Origin: Dryocola clanedunensis subsp. sulfonylureivorans
GTDB taxonomy: Bacteria > Pseudomonadota > Gammaproteobacteria > Enterobacterales > Enterobacteriaceae
Length of the DNA: 64,000 nt
Reading direction: 5' to 3'
NCBI RefSeq assembly: GCF_016756775.1
Contig: NZ_JAERMU010000006.1
Span: forward strand, 124,001 to 188,000
Positions 9,449 to 18,220 of this stretch are shown one piece after another. Numbering within the stretch: the first letter of the stretch is position 1; each line of letters starts with the position of its first letter. Below the pieces are notes generated by a model. It worked only from the letters and a program-made list of their open reading frames with translations. It was not told the origin of the DNA and ran no database searches. The position numbers and the translations under genes are program-made.

Positions 9449-11734
9449 ATGAATCAGAGTCTGCTGGTTACAAAACGTGACGGGCGCACCGAGCGTATCA
9501 ATCTGGATAAAATTCACCGCGTGCTCGACTGGGCTGCCGAGGGGCTGAACAACGTCTCCGTCTCACAGGTGGAACTGCGTTCCCACATCCAGTTTTATGA
9601 CGGCATCAAAACCTCTGACATTCATGAAACCATCATCAAGGCTGCCGCCGACTTAATCTCCCGCGAAGCGCCTGATTACCAGTACCTGGCAGCGCGTCTG
9701 GCTATCTTCCACCTGCGTAAAAAAGCCTACGGCCAGTTCGAGCCGCCGAAGCTGCACGATCACGTCATCAGAATGATTGAGCTGGGCAAATACGATCAAC
9801 ATCTGCTGGAAGACTACACGGAAGAAGAGTTCAAGCAGATGGACGATTTTATCGACCATGACCGCGACCTGAGCTTCTCTTACGCGGCGGTTAAACAGCT
9901 GGAAGGGAAATACCTGGTCCAGAACCGCGTCACGGGCGAAATCTACGAAAGCGCGCAATTCCTTTATATCCTGGTTGCTGCCTGCCTGTTCTCCGGCTAC
10001 CCGCGTGATACCCGTCTGAGCTACGTGAAGCGCTTCTATGATGCGATCTCCACGTTCAAAATTTCTTTGCCAACGCCAATCATGTCCGGCGTTCGTACCC
10101 CGACTCGCCAGTTCAGCTCCTGCGTACTGATCGAGTGCGGCGATAGCCTCGACTCTATCAACGCCACCTCCAGCGCAATCGTGAAATACGTTTCCCAGCG
10201 CGCCGGTATCGGTATTAACGCCGGCCGCATCCGTGCGCTGGGCAGCCCAATCCGTGGCGGTGAAGCATTCCACACTGGCTGTATCCCGTTCTATAAGCAC
10301 TTCCAGACGGCAGTGAAATCCTGCTCCCAGGGCGGCGTGCGCGGCGGTGCAGCCACGTTGTTCTACCCGATGTGGCATCTGGAAGTAGAAAGCCTGCTGG
10401 TGTTGAAAAACAACCGCGGCGTGGAAGGCAACCGCGTTCGTCACATGGACTACGGCGTACAGATCAACAAACTGATGTACACCCGCCTGCTGAAAGGGGA
10501 AGACATTACTCTGTTCAGCCCGTCCGACGTACCGGGTCTGTACGACGCGTTCTTCGCCGATCAGGACGAATTCGAACGCCTGTACACCAAATACGAAAAA
10601 GACAACACCATCCGCAAACAGCGCGTGAAAGCCGCCGAGCTGTTCTCGCTGATGATGCAGGAACGTGCCTCTACCGGCCGTATCTATATTCAGAACGTTG
10701 ACCACTGCAACACTCACAGCCCGTTTGATCCGGCTATTGCGCCCGTTCGCCAGTCCAACCTGTGCCTGGAGATCGCGCTGCCAACCAAACCGCTGGATGA
10801 CGTGAACGACGAAAACGGTGAAATCGCGCTGTGTACGCTGTCTGCTTTCAACCTGGGCGCGATTAAGAGCCTGGACGAACTGGAAGAGCTGGCTATCCTT
10901 GCGGTACGTGCGCTGGATGCATTGCTGGATTATCAGGACTACCCAATCATTGCGGCAAAACGCGGCGCAATGGGTCGTCGTACCTTGGGTATTGGCGTGA
11001 TTAACTTCGCTTACTACCTGGCGAAAAACGGCGTGCGCTACTCCGACGGCAGTGCAAACAACCTGACGCACAAAACTTTCGAAGCGATTCAGTACTATCT
11101 GCTGAAAGCTTCCAACGAGCTGGCGAAAGAGCAAGGCGCGTGCCCGTGGTTCAACGAAACCACCTACGCGAAAGGCATCATGCCTATCGATACCTATAAG
11201 AAAGACCTGGATGCGATCAGCAACGAGCCGCTGCACATGGACTGGAACGCCCTGCGTGAATCCATTAAAGCTCACGGTCTGCGTAACTCCACGCTCTCTG
11301 CGCTGATGCCGTCTGAAACCTCTTCGCAAATTTCAAACGCGACTAACGGCATTGAGCCACCGCGTGGCCACATCAGCATCAAAGCGTCGAAAGACGGTAT
11401 CCTGCGCCAGGTCGTGCCGGATTATGAAGAGCTGAAGGATCGCTACGAACTGCTGTGGGATCTGCCAAACAACGACGGTTACCTGCAGCTGGTTGGCCTG
11501 ATGCAGAAGTTTATCGACCAGTCGATCTCTGCCAACACCAACTACGATCCAACGCGCTTCCCGTCCGGTAAAGTACCGATGCAGCAGCTGCTGAAAGACC
11601 TGCTTACCGCCTATAAGTTCGGCGTGAAAACGCTCTACTACCAAAATACCCGCGACGGTGCGGAAGATGCGCAGGACGACCTGGCGCCTTCAATCCAGGA
11701 CGACGGCTGCGAAAGCGGCGCATGTAAAATCTAA
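9449..11734 (+). CDS. nrdA: Ribonucleotide reductase class Ia, large subunit
   Basis: NrdA (R1) is the catalytic subunit of the aerobic ribonucleoside-diphosphate reductase. It is 761 aa, identical in length to E. coli. The N-terminal ATP-cone (about residues 5-95) senses ATP/dATP. The ten-stranded barrel carries the active-site Cys in QFSSC, and the Asn-Cys-Glu triad in SNLCLEIAL. The C-terminal redox pair is in DGCESGACKI (Cys754 and Cys759). The ATG at 9449 gives MNQSLLVTKRDG. The frame opens 16 codons earlier, but those overlap a DnaA box and lack family support. nrdB follows after 108 bp, with a hairpin in between. Confidence 0.99.
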   Translation: MNQSLLVTKRDGRTERINLDKIHRVLDWAAEGLNNVSVSQVELRSHIQFYDGIKTSDIHETIIKAAADLISREAPDYQYLAARLAIFHLRKKAYGQFEPPKLHDHVIRMIELGKYDQHLLEDYTEEEFKQMDDFIDHDRDLSFSYAAVKQLEGKYLVQNRVTGEIYESAQFLYILVAACLFSGYPRDTRLSYVKRFYDAISTFKISLPTPIMSGVRTPTRQFSSCVLIECGDSLDSINATSSAIVKYVSQRAGIGINAGRIRALGSPIRGGEAFHTGCIPFYKHFQTAVKSCSQGGVRGGAATLFYPMWHLEVESLLVLKNNRGVEGNRVRHMDYGVQINKLMYTRLLKGEDITLFSPSDVPGLYDAFFADQDEFERLYTKYEKDNTIRKQRVKAAELFSLMMQERASTGRIYIQNVDHCNTHSPFDPAIAPVRQSNLCLEIALPTKPLDDVNDENGEIALCTLSAFNLGAIKSLDELEELAILAVRALDALLDYQDYPIIAAKRGAMGRRTLGIGVINFAYYLAKNGVRYSDGSANNLTHKTFEAIQYYLLKASNELAKEQGACPWFNETTYAKGIMPIDTYKKDLDAISNEPLHMDWNALRESIKAHGLRNSTLSALMPSETSSQISNATNGIEPPRGHISIKASKDGILRQVVPDYEELKDRYELLWDLPNNDGYLQLVGLMQKFIDQSISANTNYDPTRFPSGKVPMQQLLKDLLTAYKFGVKTLYYQNTRDGAEDAQDDLAPSIQDDGCESGACKI

Positions 11735-11739
11735 CGCCA

Positions 11740-11770
11740 AATCCCCTCACTTCGCTGAGGGGATTTTCTC
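11740..11770 (+). terminator. Attenuator-like hairpin between nrdA and nrdB
   Basis: A perfect 10-bp stem (AATCCCCTCA, loop CTTCGC, TGAGGGGATT) followed by TTCTC lies just after the nrdA stop. The T-run is short, so partial termination between the two subunit genes is likely. Confidence 0.65.
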
Positions 11771-11778
11771 GATCCAGT

Positions 11779-11815
11779 CCTCTCGCCCCTGCGGGGAGAG
11801 GGTTAAGGTGAGGGG
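11779..11815 (+). repeat. Short palindromic repeat with GGTGAGGGG tail
   Basis: An imperfect stem (CCTCT..CCCC with GGGGAGAGG) is followed by TTAAGGTGAGGGG. The same structure with the same tail recurs at 43112 inside the nuo operon, and a shorter form lies at 2050. It sits about 30 bp before nrdB. Confidence 0.7.
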
Positions 11816-11842
11816 AACATCAGCACAACAGGACTTCATTTC

Positions 11843-12973
11843 ATGGCTTACACTACTTTTTCACAGACGAAAAACGATCAGCTCGCTGAGCCCATGTTCT
11901 TTGGCCAGCCGGTTAACGTGGCACGCTACGATCAGCAAAAATATGATATCTTCGAAAAGCTGATTGAAAAGCAACTCTCCTTCTTCTGGCGTCCGGAAGA
12001 GGTAGACGTTTCCCGCGACCGCATCGACTATCAGGCCCTGCCTGAGCATGAAAAGCATATCTTCATCAGCAACCTGAAGTACCAGACGCTGCTGGACTCC
12101 ATTCAGGGCCGCAGCCCGAACGTGGCGCTGCTGCCGCTGATCTCGATTCCGGAGCTGGAGACCTGGATTGAGACCTGGGCGTTTTCCGAGACTATCCACT
12201 CACGTTCGTACACCCATATCATTCGTAACATCGTTAACGATCCGGCGATTGTGTTTGACGATATCGTCACCAACGAAGAGATCCTCAAGCGCGCGAAAGA
12301 TATCTCCGGCTACTATGACGATCTGATTGAGATGACCAGCTACTGGCATCTGCTGGGTGAAGGTACGCACAACGTTAATGGCAAAACCATCACCGTTAAC
12401 CTGCGCGCGCTGAAGAAGCAGCTTTATCTGTGCCTGATGAGCGTCAACGCGCTGGAGGCCATTCGCTTCTACGTCAGCTTCGCCTGCTCCTTCGCCTTCG
12501 CCGAGCGCGAACTGATGGAAGGCAACGCGAAAATCATCAAGCTAATTGCCCGCGACGAAGCCCTGCACCTGACCGGCACGCAGCACATGCTGAACCTGAT
12601 GCGCTCCGGTGAAGACGATCCGGAAATGGCAGAGATTGCTATTGAATGCCGCCAGCAGTGTTACGACCTGTTTGTGCTGGCCGCCGAGCAGGAGAAAGAG
12701 TGGGCAAGCTATCTGTTCCGCGACGGCTCGATGATTGGCCTGAACAAAGACATCCTTTGCCAGTACGTGGATTACATCACTAATATCCGCATGCAGGCTG
12801 TCGGTCTGGATCTGCCGTTCAAAACTCGTTCTAACCCAATCCCGTGGATCAACGCGTGGCTGGTGTCGGACAACGTGCAGGTTGCACCGCAGGAAGTTGA
12901 GGTCAGCTCCTATCTGGTTGGGCAGATCGATTCTAATATCGACGCTGACGACCTGAGCAACTTCCAGCTTTAA
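11843..12973 (+). CDS. nrdB: Ribonucleotide reductase class Ia, small subunit
   Basis: NrdB (R2) houses the diiron-tyrosyl radical cofactor that starts catalysis in NrdA. It is 376 aa, as in E. coli. Iron ligands and the radical site are intact: Asp85, Glu116, His119 and Tyr123 (Tyr122 in mature numbering) in [12 protein letters not shown], and the second ligand set near [10 protein letters not shown] and RDEALHLTG. The C-terminal tail DDLSNFQL is the peptide that docks to NrdA. The ATG is preceded by AGGA. yfaE begins 3 bp after the stop. Confidence 0.99.
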   Translation: MAYTTFSQTKNDQLAEPMFFGQPVNVARYDQQKYDIFEKLIEKQLSFFWRPEEVDVSRDRIDYQALPEHEKHIFISNLKYQTLLDSIQGRSPNVALLPLISIPELETWIETWAFSETIHSRSYTHIIRNIVNDPAIVFDDIVTNEEILKRAKDISGYYDDLIEMTSYWHLLGEGTHNVNGKTITVNLRALKKQLYLCLMSVNALEAIRFYVSFACSFAFAERELMEGNAKIIKLIARDEALHLTGTQHMLNLMRSGEDDPEMAEIAIECRQQCYDLFVLAAEQEKEWASYLFRDGSMIGLNKDILCQYVDYITNIRMQAVGLDLPFKTRSNPIPWINAWLVSDNVQVAPQEVEVSSYLVGQIDSNIDADDLSNFQL

Positions 12974-12976
12974 GCG

Positions 12977-13231
12977 ATGGGTCAGATTACGCTTCGCCTC
13001 ACCGGCGCACGCCTGATGTGTGAGGATGAGCACCCTTCCCTGCTGGCGGCGCTGGAACATCACCAGGTCGCCGTGGAATACCAGTGCCGCGGAGGCTACT
13101 GCGGCTCCTGCCGTACGCGGCTTGTATCAGGGCAAGTGAAATGGCTTACCGAGCCGCTGGCGTTTATCCAGCCCGGTGAAATATTGCCCTGCTGCTGTCA
13201 GGCGCAGGGCGATATCGAAATCGAAATGTAA
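12977..13231 (+). CDS. yfaE: YfaE [2Fe-2S] ferredoxin for NrdB cofactor maintenance
   Basis: An 84-aa plant-type ferredoxin. In E. coli YfaE reduces the NrdB diferric cluster and supports radical repair. The cluster ligands are visible in YQCRGGYCGSCRTRL, with the fourth Cys in ILPCCCQAQG. It begins 3 bp after the nrdB stop, so it is the third gene of the nrd operon. The short length is normal for the family. Confidence 0.97.
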   Translation: MGQITLRLTGARLMCEDEHPSLLAALEHHQVAVEYQCRGGYCGSCRTRLVSGQVKWLTEPLAFIQPGEILPCCCQAQGDIEIEM

Positions 13232-13257
13232 GGGCTTCTTTAAGAAGCCCTTTTTTT
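13231..13257 (+). terminator. Rho-independent terminator of nrdAB-yfaE
   Basis: AGGGCTTC paired with GAAGCCCT followed by a run of seven T. The stem begins at the last base of the yfaE stop codon. Confidence 0.93.
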
Positions 13258-13265
13258 GTGGTTAT

Positions 13266-13296
13266 GTCGGATGGCGCTAACGCTTATCCGACCTAC
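13266..13296. repeat. REP-like palindrome between convergent yfaE and glpQ
   Basis: GTCGGAT and ATCCGAC arms around GGCGCTAACGCTT, followed by CTAC. This is the classic repetitive extragenic palindrome layout. Related units lie at 24874, 36014, 52518, 52566 and 60075. Confidence 0.8.
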
Positions 13297-13315
13297 GACT
13301 TATCCGGCTTACTAC

Positions 13316-14392
13316 TTATTTGTTTGTCGGTTGCTGATGCAGGAACTGAACGCCCTTATCCGGGAAATCCGTAAATACCCCGTCCACGCCCGCCTTGTTA
13401 TACAGCACGTCGTACAGCTGATTGACGTCAGAGACGTACTCCGGCAAAGCATCGGCCCTGACGGTGTAAGGATGTACGGTCAGTTTGCTGGCATGTGCTT
13501 CTGTCACCATTTCCGTCAGCCTGACGTTCCCTTTCGTGGAGCCTGCCGCCACTAGCATATGGTAGTCCGGCCCAATCCCGTCTGCGTACTGAGCAATCTG
13601 CTTCATCGCGCCGGGTTTGAACATCCAGTCATAGCTGTAGTTCACCCATTTGCCGTCAGCCTGCTTCTCCTGGGTTTCATTCCAGTCGGTAAAGGCAATC
13701 AGCTGCACCAGCTTCAGATCCATCCCCAGCTTCGGCTCAAGCGTCGTCTTAATTCGCTTAAGCTCTGCGGCGTCAAAACATTGCAGATAAACCTTGTCCT
13801 GCTTGCCGGTATAGCCGTAGCGCTTCAGCACCTCGAGCGTTTTTGCCGCGATATCCTTGCCTTCCTGATGGTGGAACCACGGCGCCTTTATCTCCGGGTA
13901 AATACCAATATTCTTGCCGGTTGAGTGGTTAAGCCCCTGTACGAACTCAATCTCCTCTTCGAAGGTATGCACGCGGAAATCAGACTTGCCCATCGGGAAA
14001 CGACCGGGGAAGGTCTGCACCTGCTTACCGTCGACGATATCGAAGCCTTCGGTAAACTTCAGCGACTTGATTTCGGCGAGGGTAAAGTCGATGGCGTAGT
14101 AGCGTCCGTCTTTGCGCGCCCGCTCGGGGAAGCGTTTCGCCACGTCCGTGACCCGGTCCAGATAGTGGTCATGCAGCACCACCAGCCTGTCGTCTTTGGT
14201 CATCACCAGATCCTGCTCAAGGTAATCCGCCCCCTGTGCATAAGCCATCGCTTTTGCAGGCAGGGTATGCTCCGGCAGGTAGCCACTTGCGCCACGGTGA
14301 GCAATGACTATTTTATCTGCCGCCAGGGCCTGCGTGCTGACGGCCGCCGCCAGCACGGCACCCGCCAGTAGGTTTTTTGCAACCAGCTTCAT
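13316..14392 (-). CDS. glpQ: Periplasmic glycerophosphodiester phosphodiesterase
   Basis: GlpQ hydrolyses glycerophosphodiesters in the periplasm to glycerol-3-phosphate and an alcohol. It is 358 aa, the E. coli length. An N-terminal signal peptide (residues 1-24, cleavage after QALA) precedes the GDPD TIM-barrel with IVIAHRGASGYLPEHT, the metal-ligand motif YLEQDLVMTKD and the catalytic HDHYLDRVT. The start follows 10 bp after glpT, with which it forms an operon that captures and imports the product. Confidence 0.98.
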   Translation of the reverse strand: MKLVAKNLLAGAVLAAAVSTQALAADKIVIAHRGASGYLPEHTLPAKAMAYAQGADYLEQDLVMTKDDRLVVLHDHYLDRVTDVAKRFPERARKDGRYYAIDFTLAEIKSLKFTEGFDIVDGKQVQTFPGRFPMGKSDFRVHTFEEEIEFVQGLNHSTGKNIGIYPEIKAPWFHHQEGKDIAAKTLEVLKRYGYTGKQDKVYLQCFDAAELKRIKTTLEPKLGMDLKLVQLIAFTDWNETQEKQADGKWVNYSYDWMFKPGAMKQIAQYADGIGPDYHMLVAAGSTKGNVRLTEMVTEAHASKLTVHPYTVRADALPEYVSDVNQLYDVLYNKAGVDGVFTDFPDKGVQFLHQQPTNK

Positions 14393-14402
14393 TCTGCTCT
14401 CC

Positions 14403-15752
14403 TTAGCTATTTTTCATCAGATTCTGATGATGCTTTTTCTCGCCGATCATCACCACAATCAGCAGCAGCACGGCCAGAATGCTGCCGCCAATCATCACCA
14501 TAAAGCCACCGTCCCAGCCGAAGAAGTCGACGGTGTACCCCACTATCGCGCTTGCGGCAACTGACCCCCCCAGGTAACCAAACAGGCCAGTGAAGCCCGC
14601 CGCCGTCCCAGCCGCTTTCTTAGGCGCCAGCTCCAGGGCATGCAGGCCAATCAGCATGACCGGGCCGTATATCAGGAAGCCGATGACGATCATACAGGCC
14701 ATATCCACGCCTGGATTACCCGGCGGGTTGAGCCAGTAAACAACGGTGGCGATGGTCACCAGCACCATAAAGAACACGCCGGTCGCGCCGCGGTTGCCTT
14801 TGAACACTTTGTCCGACATCCAGCCGCACAGCAGCGTGCCCGGGATCCCCGCGTATTCATAAAGGAAGTAAGCCCATGAGGATTTATCCAGCGTGAAATG
14901 CTTCACCTCTTTGAGGTAAGTTGGCGACCAGTCCAGAATGCCGTAACGCAGCAGATAAACAAACACGTTGGCGATGGCGATGTACCACAGCAGGCGGTTC
15001 GGGAAGACGTACTGCATGAAGATCTGCTTCGCCGTCAGCTCTTCTTCTGCTTTCTCGTTATAGTCGTCAGGATAGTCGTTTTTGTATTCTTCAATGGGCG
15101 GCAAACCGCAGGACTGCGGGGTGTCGCGCATCAGCCCAAAGGCAATCAGCGCCACCAGAATGGCCGCAAACGCAGGCATATAAAGCGCTGCATGCCAGTC
15201 GTTAAACCAGGCCATACCCAGCAGGAACAACAGCGGTGGCAGTCCGCCACCCACGTTATGCGCACAGTTCCAGACGGAAACAATGCCTCCACGCTCCTTT
15301 TGCGACCACCAGTGCACCATAGTACGCCCGCACGGTGGCCAGCCCATTCCCTGGAACCAGCCGCATAAGAACAGCAGGACAAACATCACCGCAATACTCG
15401 ACGTCGCCCACGGCACAAAGCCCATAAACAGCATCACGGCGGCAGAGAGGATTAACCCGGCAGGAAGGAAAACTCTTGGGTTCGAGCGGTCTGAAACCGA
15501 ACCCATAATAAATTTAGAGAAGCCATAGGCGATGGAGATCCCGGAAAGCGCAAAACCCAGATCGCCTCGGGAGAAGCCCTGCTCCACCAGATAAGGCATC
15601 GCCAGGGTAAAGTTTTTACGCACCAGATAGTAGGCGGCGTAGCCGAAGAAGATCCCCATAAAAATCTGCCAGCGTAAGCGCCGGTAGGTTGGATCAATAT
15701 GCTCCGTTTTCAGCCGTGGCTGATGAGGGGCAGGTTTAAAAATACTCAGCAT
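14403..15752 (-). CDS. glpT: Glycerol-3-phosphate/phosphate antiporter
   Basis: GlpT is a 449-aa major facilitator (organophosphate:Pi antiporter family) with 12 membrane helices. It imports glycerol-3-phosphate in exchange for phosphate and is also the usual entry route for fosfomycin. The N-terminal [13 protein letters not shown], the family signature [19 protein letters not shown] near residue 130, and the charged cytoplasmic loop between the two six-helix halves are all present. It is intact with no frameshift. GlpR and CRP sites lie upstream. Unlike E. coli, no divergent glpABC operon follows. Confidence 0.98.
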   Translation of the reverse strand: MLSIFKPAPHQPRLKTEHIDPTYRRLRWQIFMGIFFGYAAYYLVRKNFTLAMPYLVEQGFSRGDLGFALSGISIAYGFSKFIMGSVSDRSNPRVFLPAGLILSAAVMLFMGFVPWATSSIAVMFVLLFLCGWFQGMGWPPCGRTMVHWWSQKERGGIVSVWNCAHNVGGGLPPLLFLLGMAWFNDWHAALYMPAFAAILVALIAFGLMRDTPQSCGLPPIEEYKNDYPDDYNEKAEEELTAKQIFMQYVFPNRLLWYIAIANVFVYLLRYGILDWSPTYLKEVKHFTLDKSSWAYFLYEYAGIPGTLLCGWMSDKVFKGNRGATGVFFMVLVTIATVVYWLNPPGNPGVDMACMIVIGFLIYGPVMLIGLHALELAPKKAAGTAAGFTGLFGYLGGSVAASAIVGYTVDFFGWDGGFMVMIGGSILAVLLLIVVMIGEKKHHQNLMKNS

Positions 15753-15783
15753 AAAATGCCTCCGTGGCAGGGTTTAGTCAGGC

Positions 15784-15803
15784 AATGTTCTTTTGCGAGC
15801 GCA
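15784..15803. promoter_or_regulatory. Candidate GlpR operator near glpT
   Basis: AATGTTC followed by a partly conserved right half matches about 12 of 20 positions of the GlpR operator consensus. It lies 32 bp before the glpT ATG. Confidence 0.45.
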
Positions 15804-15829
15804 TATTAAGGATTATCAGGTTACTTTAG

Positions 15830-15894
15830 TGTGAAATGCTGCACATCACGTTACATTTTTATTACAAAGTATCGGAAAGGTGCATCAGCTCACA
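15830..15894. promoter_or_regulatory. Two candidate CRP sites upstream of glpT
   Basis: TGTGA-N6-GCACA at 15830-15845 is a near-consensus CRP site. GGTGC-N6-TCACA at 15879-15894 has one perfect half. Catabolite control of glpTQ by CRP is established in E. coli. Confidence 0.6.
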
Positions 15895-15918
15895 TTTCAC
15901 TTTCGTTTTGCGCTCGAT

Positions 15919-15938
15919 TTTGTTCGATATCAAACATG
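15919..15938. promoter_or_regulatory. GlpR operator
   Basis: The 20-mer centred on TTCGATATCAAAC matches about 15 of 20 positions of the GlpR consensus (AATGTTCGATAACGAACATT). It is about 170 bp upstream of glpT, in the place that serves the divergent glpT and glpA promoters in E. coli. Confidence 0.7.
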
Positions 15939-16063
15939 AATAATCACTCTGTGGCTGAGTCATATTTGGGGCAAAGTTCAGGTGGGAGGCACAGGGAGGC
16001 GGCGGCGTGGTTCGAGTTGTGACGGGCAGCGAACCCGTCAATGGCAGGTTGAGACATCCACCA

Positions 16064-16106
16064 GCAAAAATGCGAGCGCCCGATGACCAACCGGCTCGGG
16101 CGCTCG
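16064..16106 (-). terminator. Rho-independent terminator of yfaY
   Basis: On the minus strand an 11-bp perfect stem (CGAGCGCCCGA with TCGGGCGCTCG, 12-nt loop) is followed within two bases by TTTTT. Confidence 0.88.
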
Positions 16107-16113
16107 AACGGCC

Positions 16114-17310
16114 CTAAAGCTTGAGGGTTTCTACGACGTTGATCCAGCCGTGTTCGGCGGCGACGTCCCGGTCATTCAACCAGCGGCGCAGCATGTTCAG
16201 AGCCATCATGGCGCAGACCTCCTGGCGTGTGCGCAGGGCATGGCGGCTAACGTTAAACTTCACGCGCAGGCCGTGCGTGGCGCCGGGGGTGTGCAAAGCA
16301 AAATTGAGATGCTCATCATTAAGCGAGCCGACGACTAAAGTGATATCACATCCAGTATCCGCAGCCTCTTGCGCCGCGCGTCTGGTCAACTCACCCAACG
16401 TCTCTTCCCTTGCGGACAGCACGCTACTGTTGCCCAATGGCGCATCGGCGCCGGAAAGCTGCAGACAAAGCAGACCTGCGGTGAACTGCTCGCTCACGGC
16501 AATGCTAAGCCCTTTTTCTTTCAGGCGACTGGCGATCTGCGCCGGCAGCCCTTCCGTCCCTTCAAAAATGATGCTCTCACCCGCCACGCGCCGGACTTCG
16601 GGCCAAACCGCCTCCATCTCTTTGCGCAGGCTTGCCGGCCCGGTGAGTTTCAGCTCGATAATCGGCATCGATGAGCGATAGCCCATCACGGCACCAGCCG
16701 GTAAAGCCAGCGGATCGAGGCTTTGCGCAAGTTCACTTTCAGAACGGCCAAAGGTCGTCAGGCGAAGACAAATTGGCGGCTCCGGCAGCGTGAAGCGCTC
16801 GCGCAGGCGAGGCATGATTTGCTTATCAACCATCGCCTTGAATTCAGAGGGGACGCCCGGCGTGAAGAACATCAGACAGCGGTTCAGCTGCATGGCGAAG
16901 CCGCAGGCCGTTCCTACCGGGTTATCCACCATTTCACTGTTGGCCGGGATCTGAGCCTGTTTACGGTTGCTCGGGGCCATGACGCGTCCGCGCTCGGAGA
17001 AGAATTTCTCCATGTGCAGCAGCCACTCTTGATGTTCCACAAGTTCAACGCCTGCCGCTTTTGCGGCAGCCAGCGCGCTCAGATCGTCACTGGTTGGCCC
17101 AAGGCCACCGTTCACAATCAGAATATCGGCCTGCTCGCTGCGCTCCTTGAGCACGGCAATCAAATCTTCGAGACTGTCGCCCACCGTGTTGCGGCGCGAC
17201 ATAGGTAAACCCTGTTCAAAAAAGTAATCGGCAAGCCAGGCTGCGTTGGTATCAGTAATTTGACCGTACAGCACTTCGTCGCCAGTAGAGAGCATTTCCA
17301 CTTTTATCAT
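16114..17310 (-). CDS. yfaY: CinA-like protein YfaY
   Basis: A 398-aa CinA-family protein, similar in length to E. coli YfaY (400 aa). The N-terminal MoCF/COG1058 domain is clear: MLSTGDEVLYGQITDTNAAW, then VNGGLGPTSDD and PVGTACGFA. The C-terminal domain resembles the nicotinamide-nucleotide amidase (CinA-C) fold, with VSEQFTAGLLCLQLSG in place of the usual VAESCTGG motif. The catalytic Ser/Lys pattern of active deamidases is therefore not evident. The true E. coli deamidase is PncC; YfaY activity is uncertain. Start ATG at 17308-17310. Confidence 0.93.
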   Translation of the reverse strand: MIKVEMLSTGDEVLYGQITDTNAAWLADYFFEQGLPMSRRNTVGDSLEDLIAVLKERSEQADILIVNGGLGPTSDDLSALAAAKAAGVELVEHQEWLLHMEKFFSERGRVMAPSNRKQAQIPANSEMVDNPVGTACGFAMQLNRCLMFFTPGVPSEFKAMVDKQIMPRLRERFTLPEPPICLRLTTFGRSESELAQSLDPLALPAGAVMGYRSSMPIIELKLTGPASLRKEMEAVWPEVRRVAGESIIFEGTEGLPAQIASRLKEKGLSIAVSEQFTAGLLCLQLSGADAPLGNSSVLSAREETLGELTRRAAQEAADTGCDITLVVGSLNDEHLNFALHTPGATHGLRVKFNVSRHALRTRQEVCAMMALNMLRRWLNDRDVAAEHGWINVVETLKL

Positions 17311-17378
17311 CGTTTTACTCCGCGGGAAGATAACGATTCACTATAACTCAAGCAAAGTGGAGGGATCGCAGAAATGCA

Positions 17379-17403
17379 TTGCCGCGGCAGGACGCCGCGG
17401 CAA
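17379..17403. terminator. Strong hairpin after yfaZ
   Basis: A perfect 9-bp GC-rich stem (TTGCCGCGG, loop CAGGACG, CCGCGGCAA) lies just past the yfaZ stop on the minus strand. There is no good T-run, so termination may be Rho-assisted. Confidence 0.6.
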
Positions 17404-17411
17404 AGAAGAGA

Positions 17412-17954
17412 TTAGAAACCTGCGCTTACGCCAACGTACGGGCCGTCAGCAATGTCGTTGTCACGATTGCCATCTTTGCCTTCCAGGCCAATGTAACGGT
17501 AGCCCGCTTCAATTGTCACCGGACGCAGAATGGTCCAACGCGCACCGGCGCTGGCTTCCTGATAATCTTTCACGCCGCTGGACAGAGAGTCCGGAGAGTA
17601 GTAGTAATCGCCGAACAGCGTAAAGGTATCGCCAATTTTCCAGCTCAAACCACCGCCCACAGCAACAGCGTAGCCCTCGTCACCATCTTTAGGATTCAGA
17701 TACAGCGCCTTACCACCAACCGTACCCATCAATGGGCCCAGTGGCACATTCAGACCCAGACCCAGACCAGCAACATCGCCATCGTCATCGCTGTGCGCCC
17801 AGTTACCGGTGAAAGCAAGGCCGGTCGTGTCAGTACCAAAACCAACGCCAACATTGGTGTATTTTTCGCCGGCTTCACCGCTGATGCTGATGGCATTAGC
17901 CGCTGCGGAAACCAACGCAAGACTGGCCACGCCAGCAAGTAGAAGTTTGTTCAT
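17412..17954 (-). CDS. yfaZ: YfaZ family outer-membrane protein
   Basis: A 180-aa outer-membrane protein of unknown function, the E. coli YfaZ length. Signal peptide about residues 1-21 (cut after ANA). The rest alternates polar and hydrophobic residues in beta-barrel strands and ends in Phe (VGVSAGF), the outer-membrane insertion signal. The YfaZ signature GVGFGTDTTGL is near residue 37. It stands on the same strand as yfaY, 101 bp upstream of it, and is divergent from the catalase gene. Confidence 0.95.
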   Translation of the reverse strand: MNKLLLAGVASLALVSAAANAISISGEAGEKYTNVGVGFGTDTTGLAFTGNWAHSDDDGDVAGLGLGLNVPLGPLMGTVGGKALYLNPKDGDEGYAVAVGGGLSWKIGDTFTLFGDYYYSPDSLSSGVKDYQEASAGARWTILRPVTIEAGYRYIGLEGKDGNRDNDIADGPYVGVSAGF

Positions 17955-18220
17955 TCCATGGATCCTAAAGTAGATAAAAGGTGTAAGCCCTAAAAAACGC
18001 TGATTGTACAGCCAGTATTCTTGTAATCAATGTGTTAGAAAATACATTCATCTATTCGATTGTAAGAAAATGAAAATGATCGGCATTCTGGTGACAGGAT
18101 CAAGGAATGGCAGCGATAGAAAGTGCCACATTGTGTTCAGGGGCTAACTTACTGAACAATAACCCGCAGCACACAAACACCCTGTTTTGACTTCGTATTA
18201 TTACTTTCATGGAGACAACA
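17955..18220. promoter_or_regulatory. yfaZ-katA divergent intergenic region
   Basis: A 266-bp region containing the promoters of both genes. It is AT-rich over 17990-18080. I see no convincing OxyR or other named site by eye. Confidence 0.5.

Larger units (their letters stand above)
15753..16113. other. glpT upstream region where glpABC would be expected (361 bp)
   Basis: No recognisable gene. The left part carries the glpTQ control sites. The right part (about 15960-16060) has a small inverted repeat (GACGGG at 16021-16026 with CCCGTC at 16034-16039) and a frame of a few dozen codons that I cannot match to anything. The yfaY terminator closes the region. Confidence 0.7.

Noticed and set aside
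9653-11329. A 558-codon open frame on the minus strand
   Set aside because: It lies wholly antisense to nrdA, has no ribosome-binding site or recognisable domain, and has the composition expected of the reverse strand of a GC-rich gene.
15831-16022. A 63-codon plus-strand frame upstream of glpT as a possible glpA remnant
   Set aside because: It overlaps the CRP and GlpR sites and its translation does not resemble GlpA, GlpB or GlpC.
18209-18220. An upstream ATG at 18209 as the catalase start
   Set aside because: Using it would place the only good Shine-Dalgarno sequence inside the coding region.
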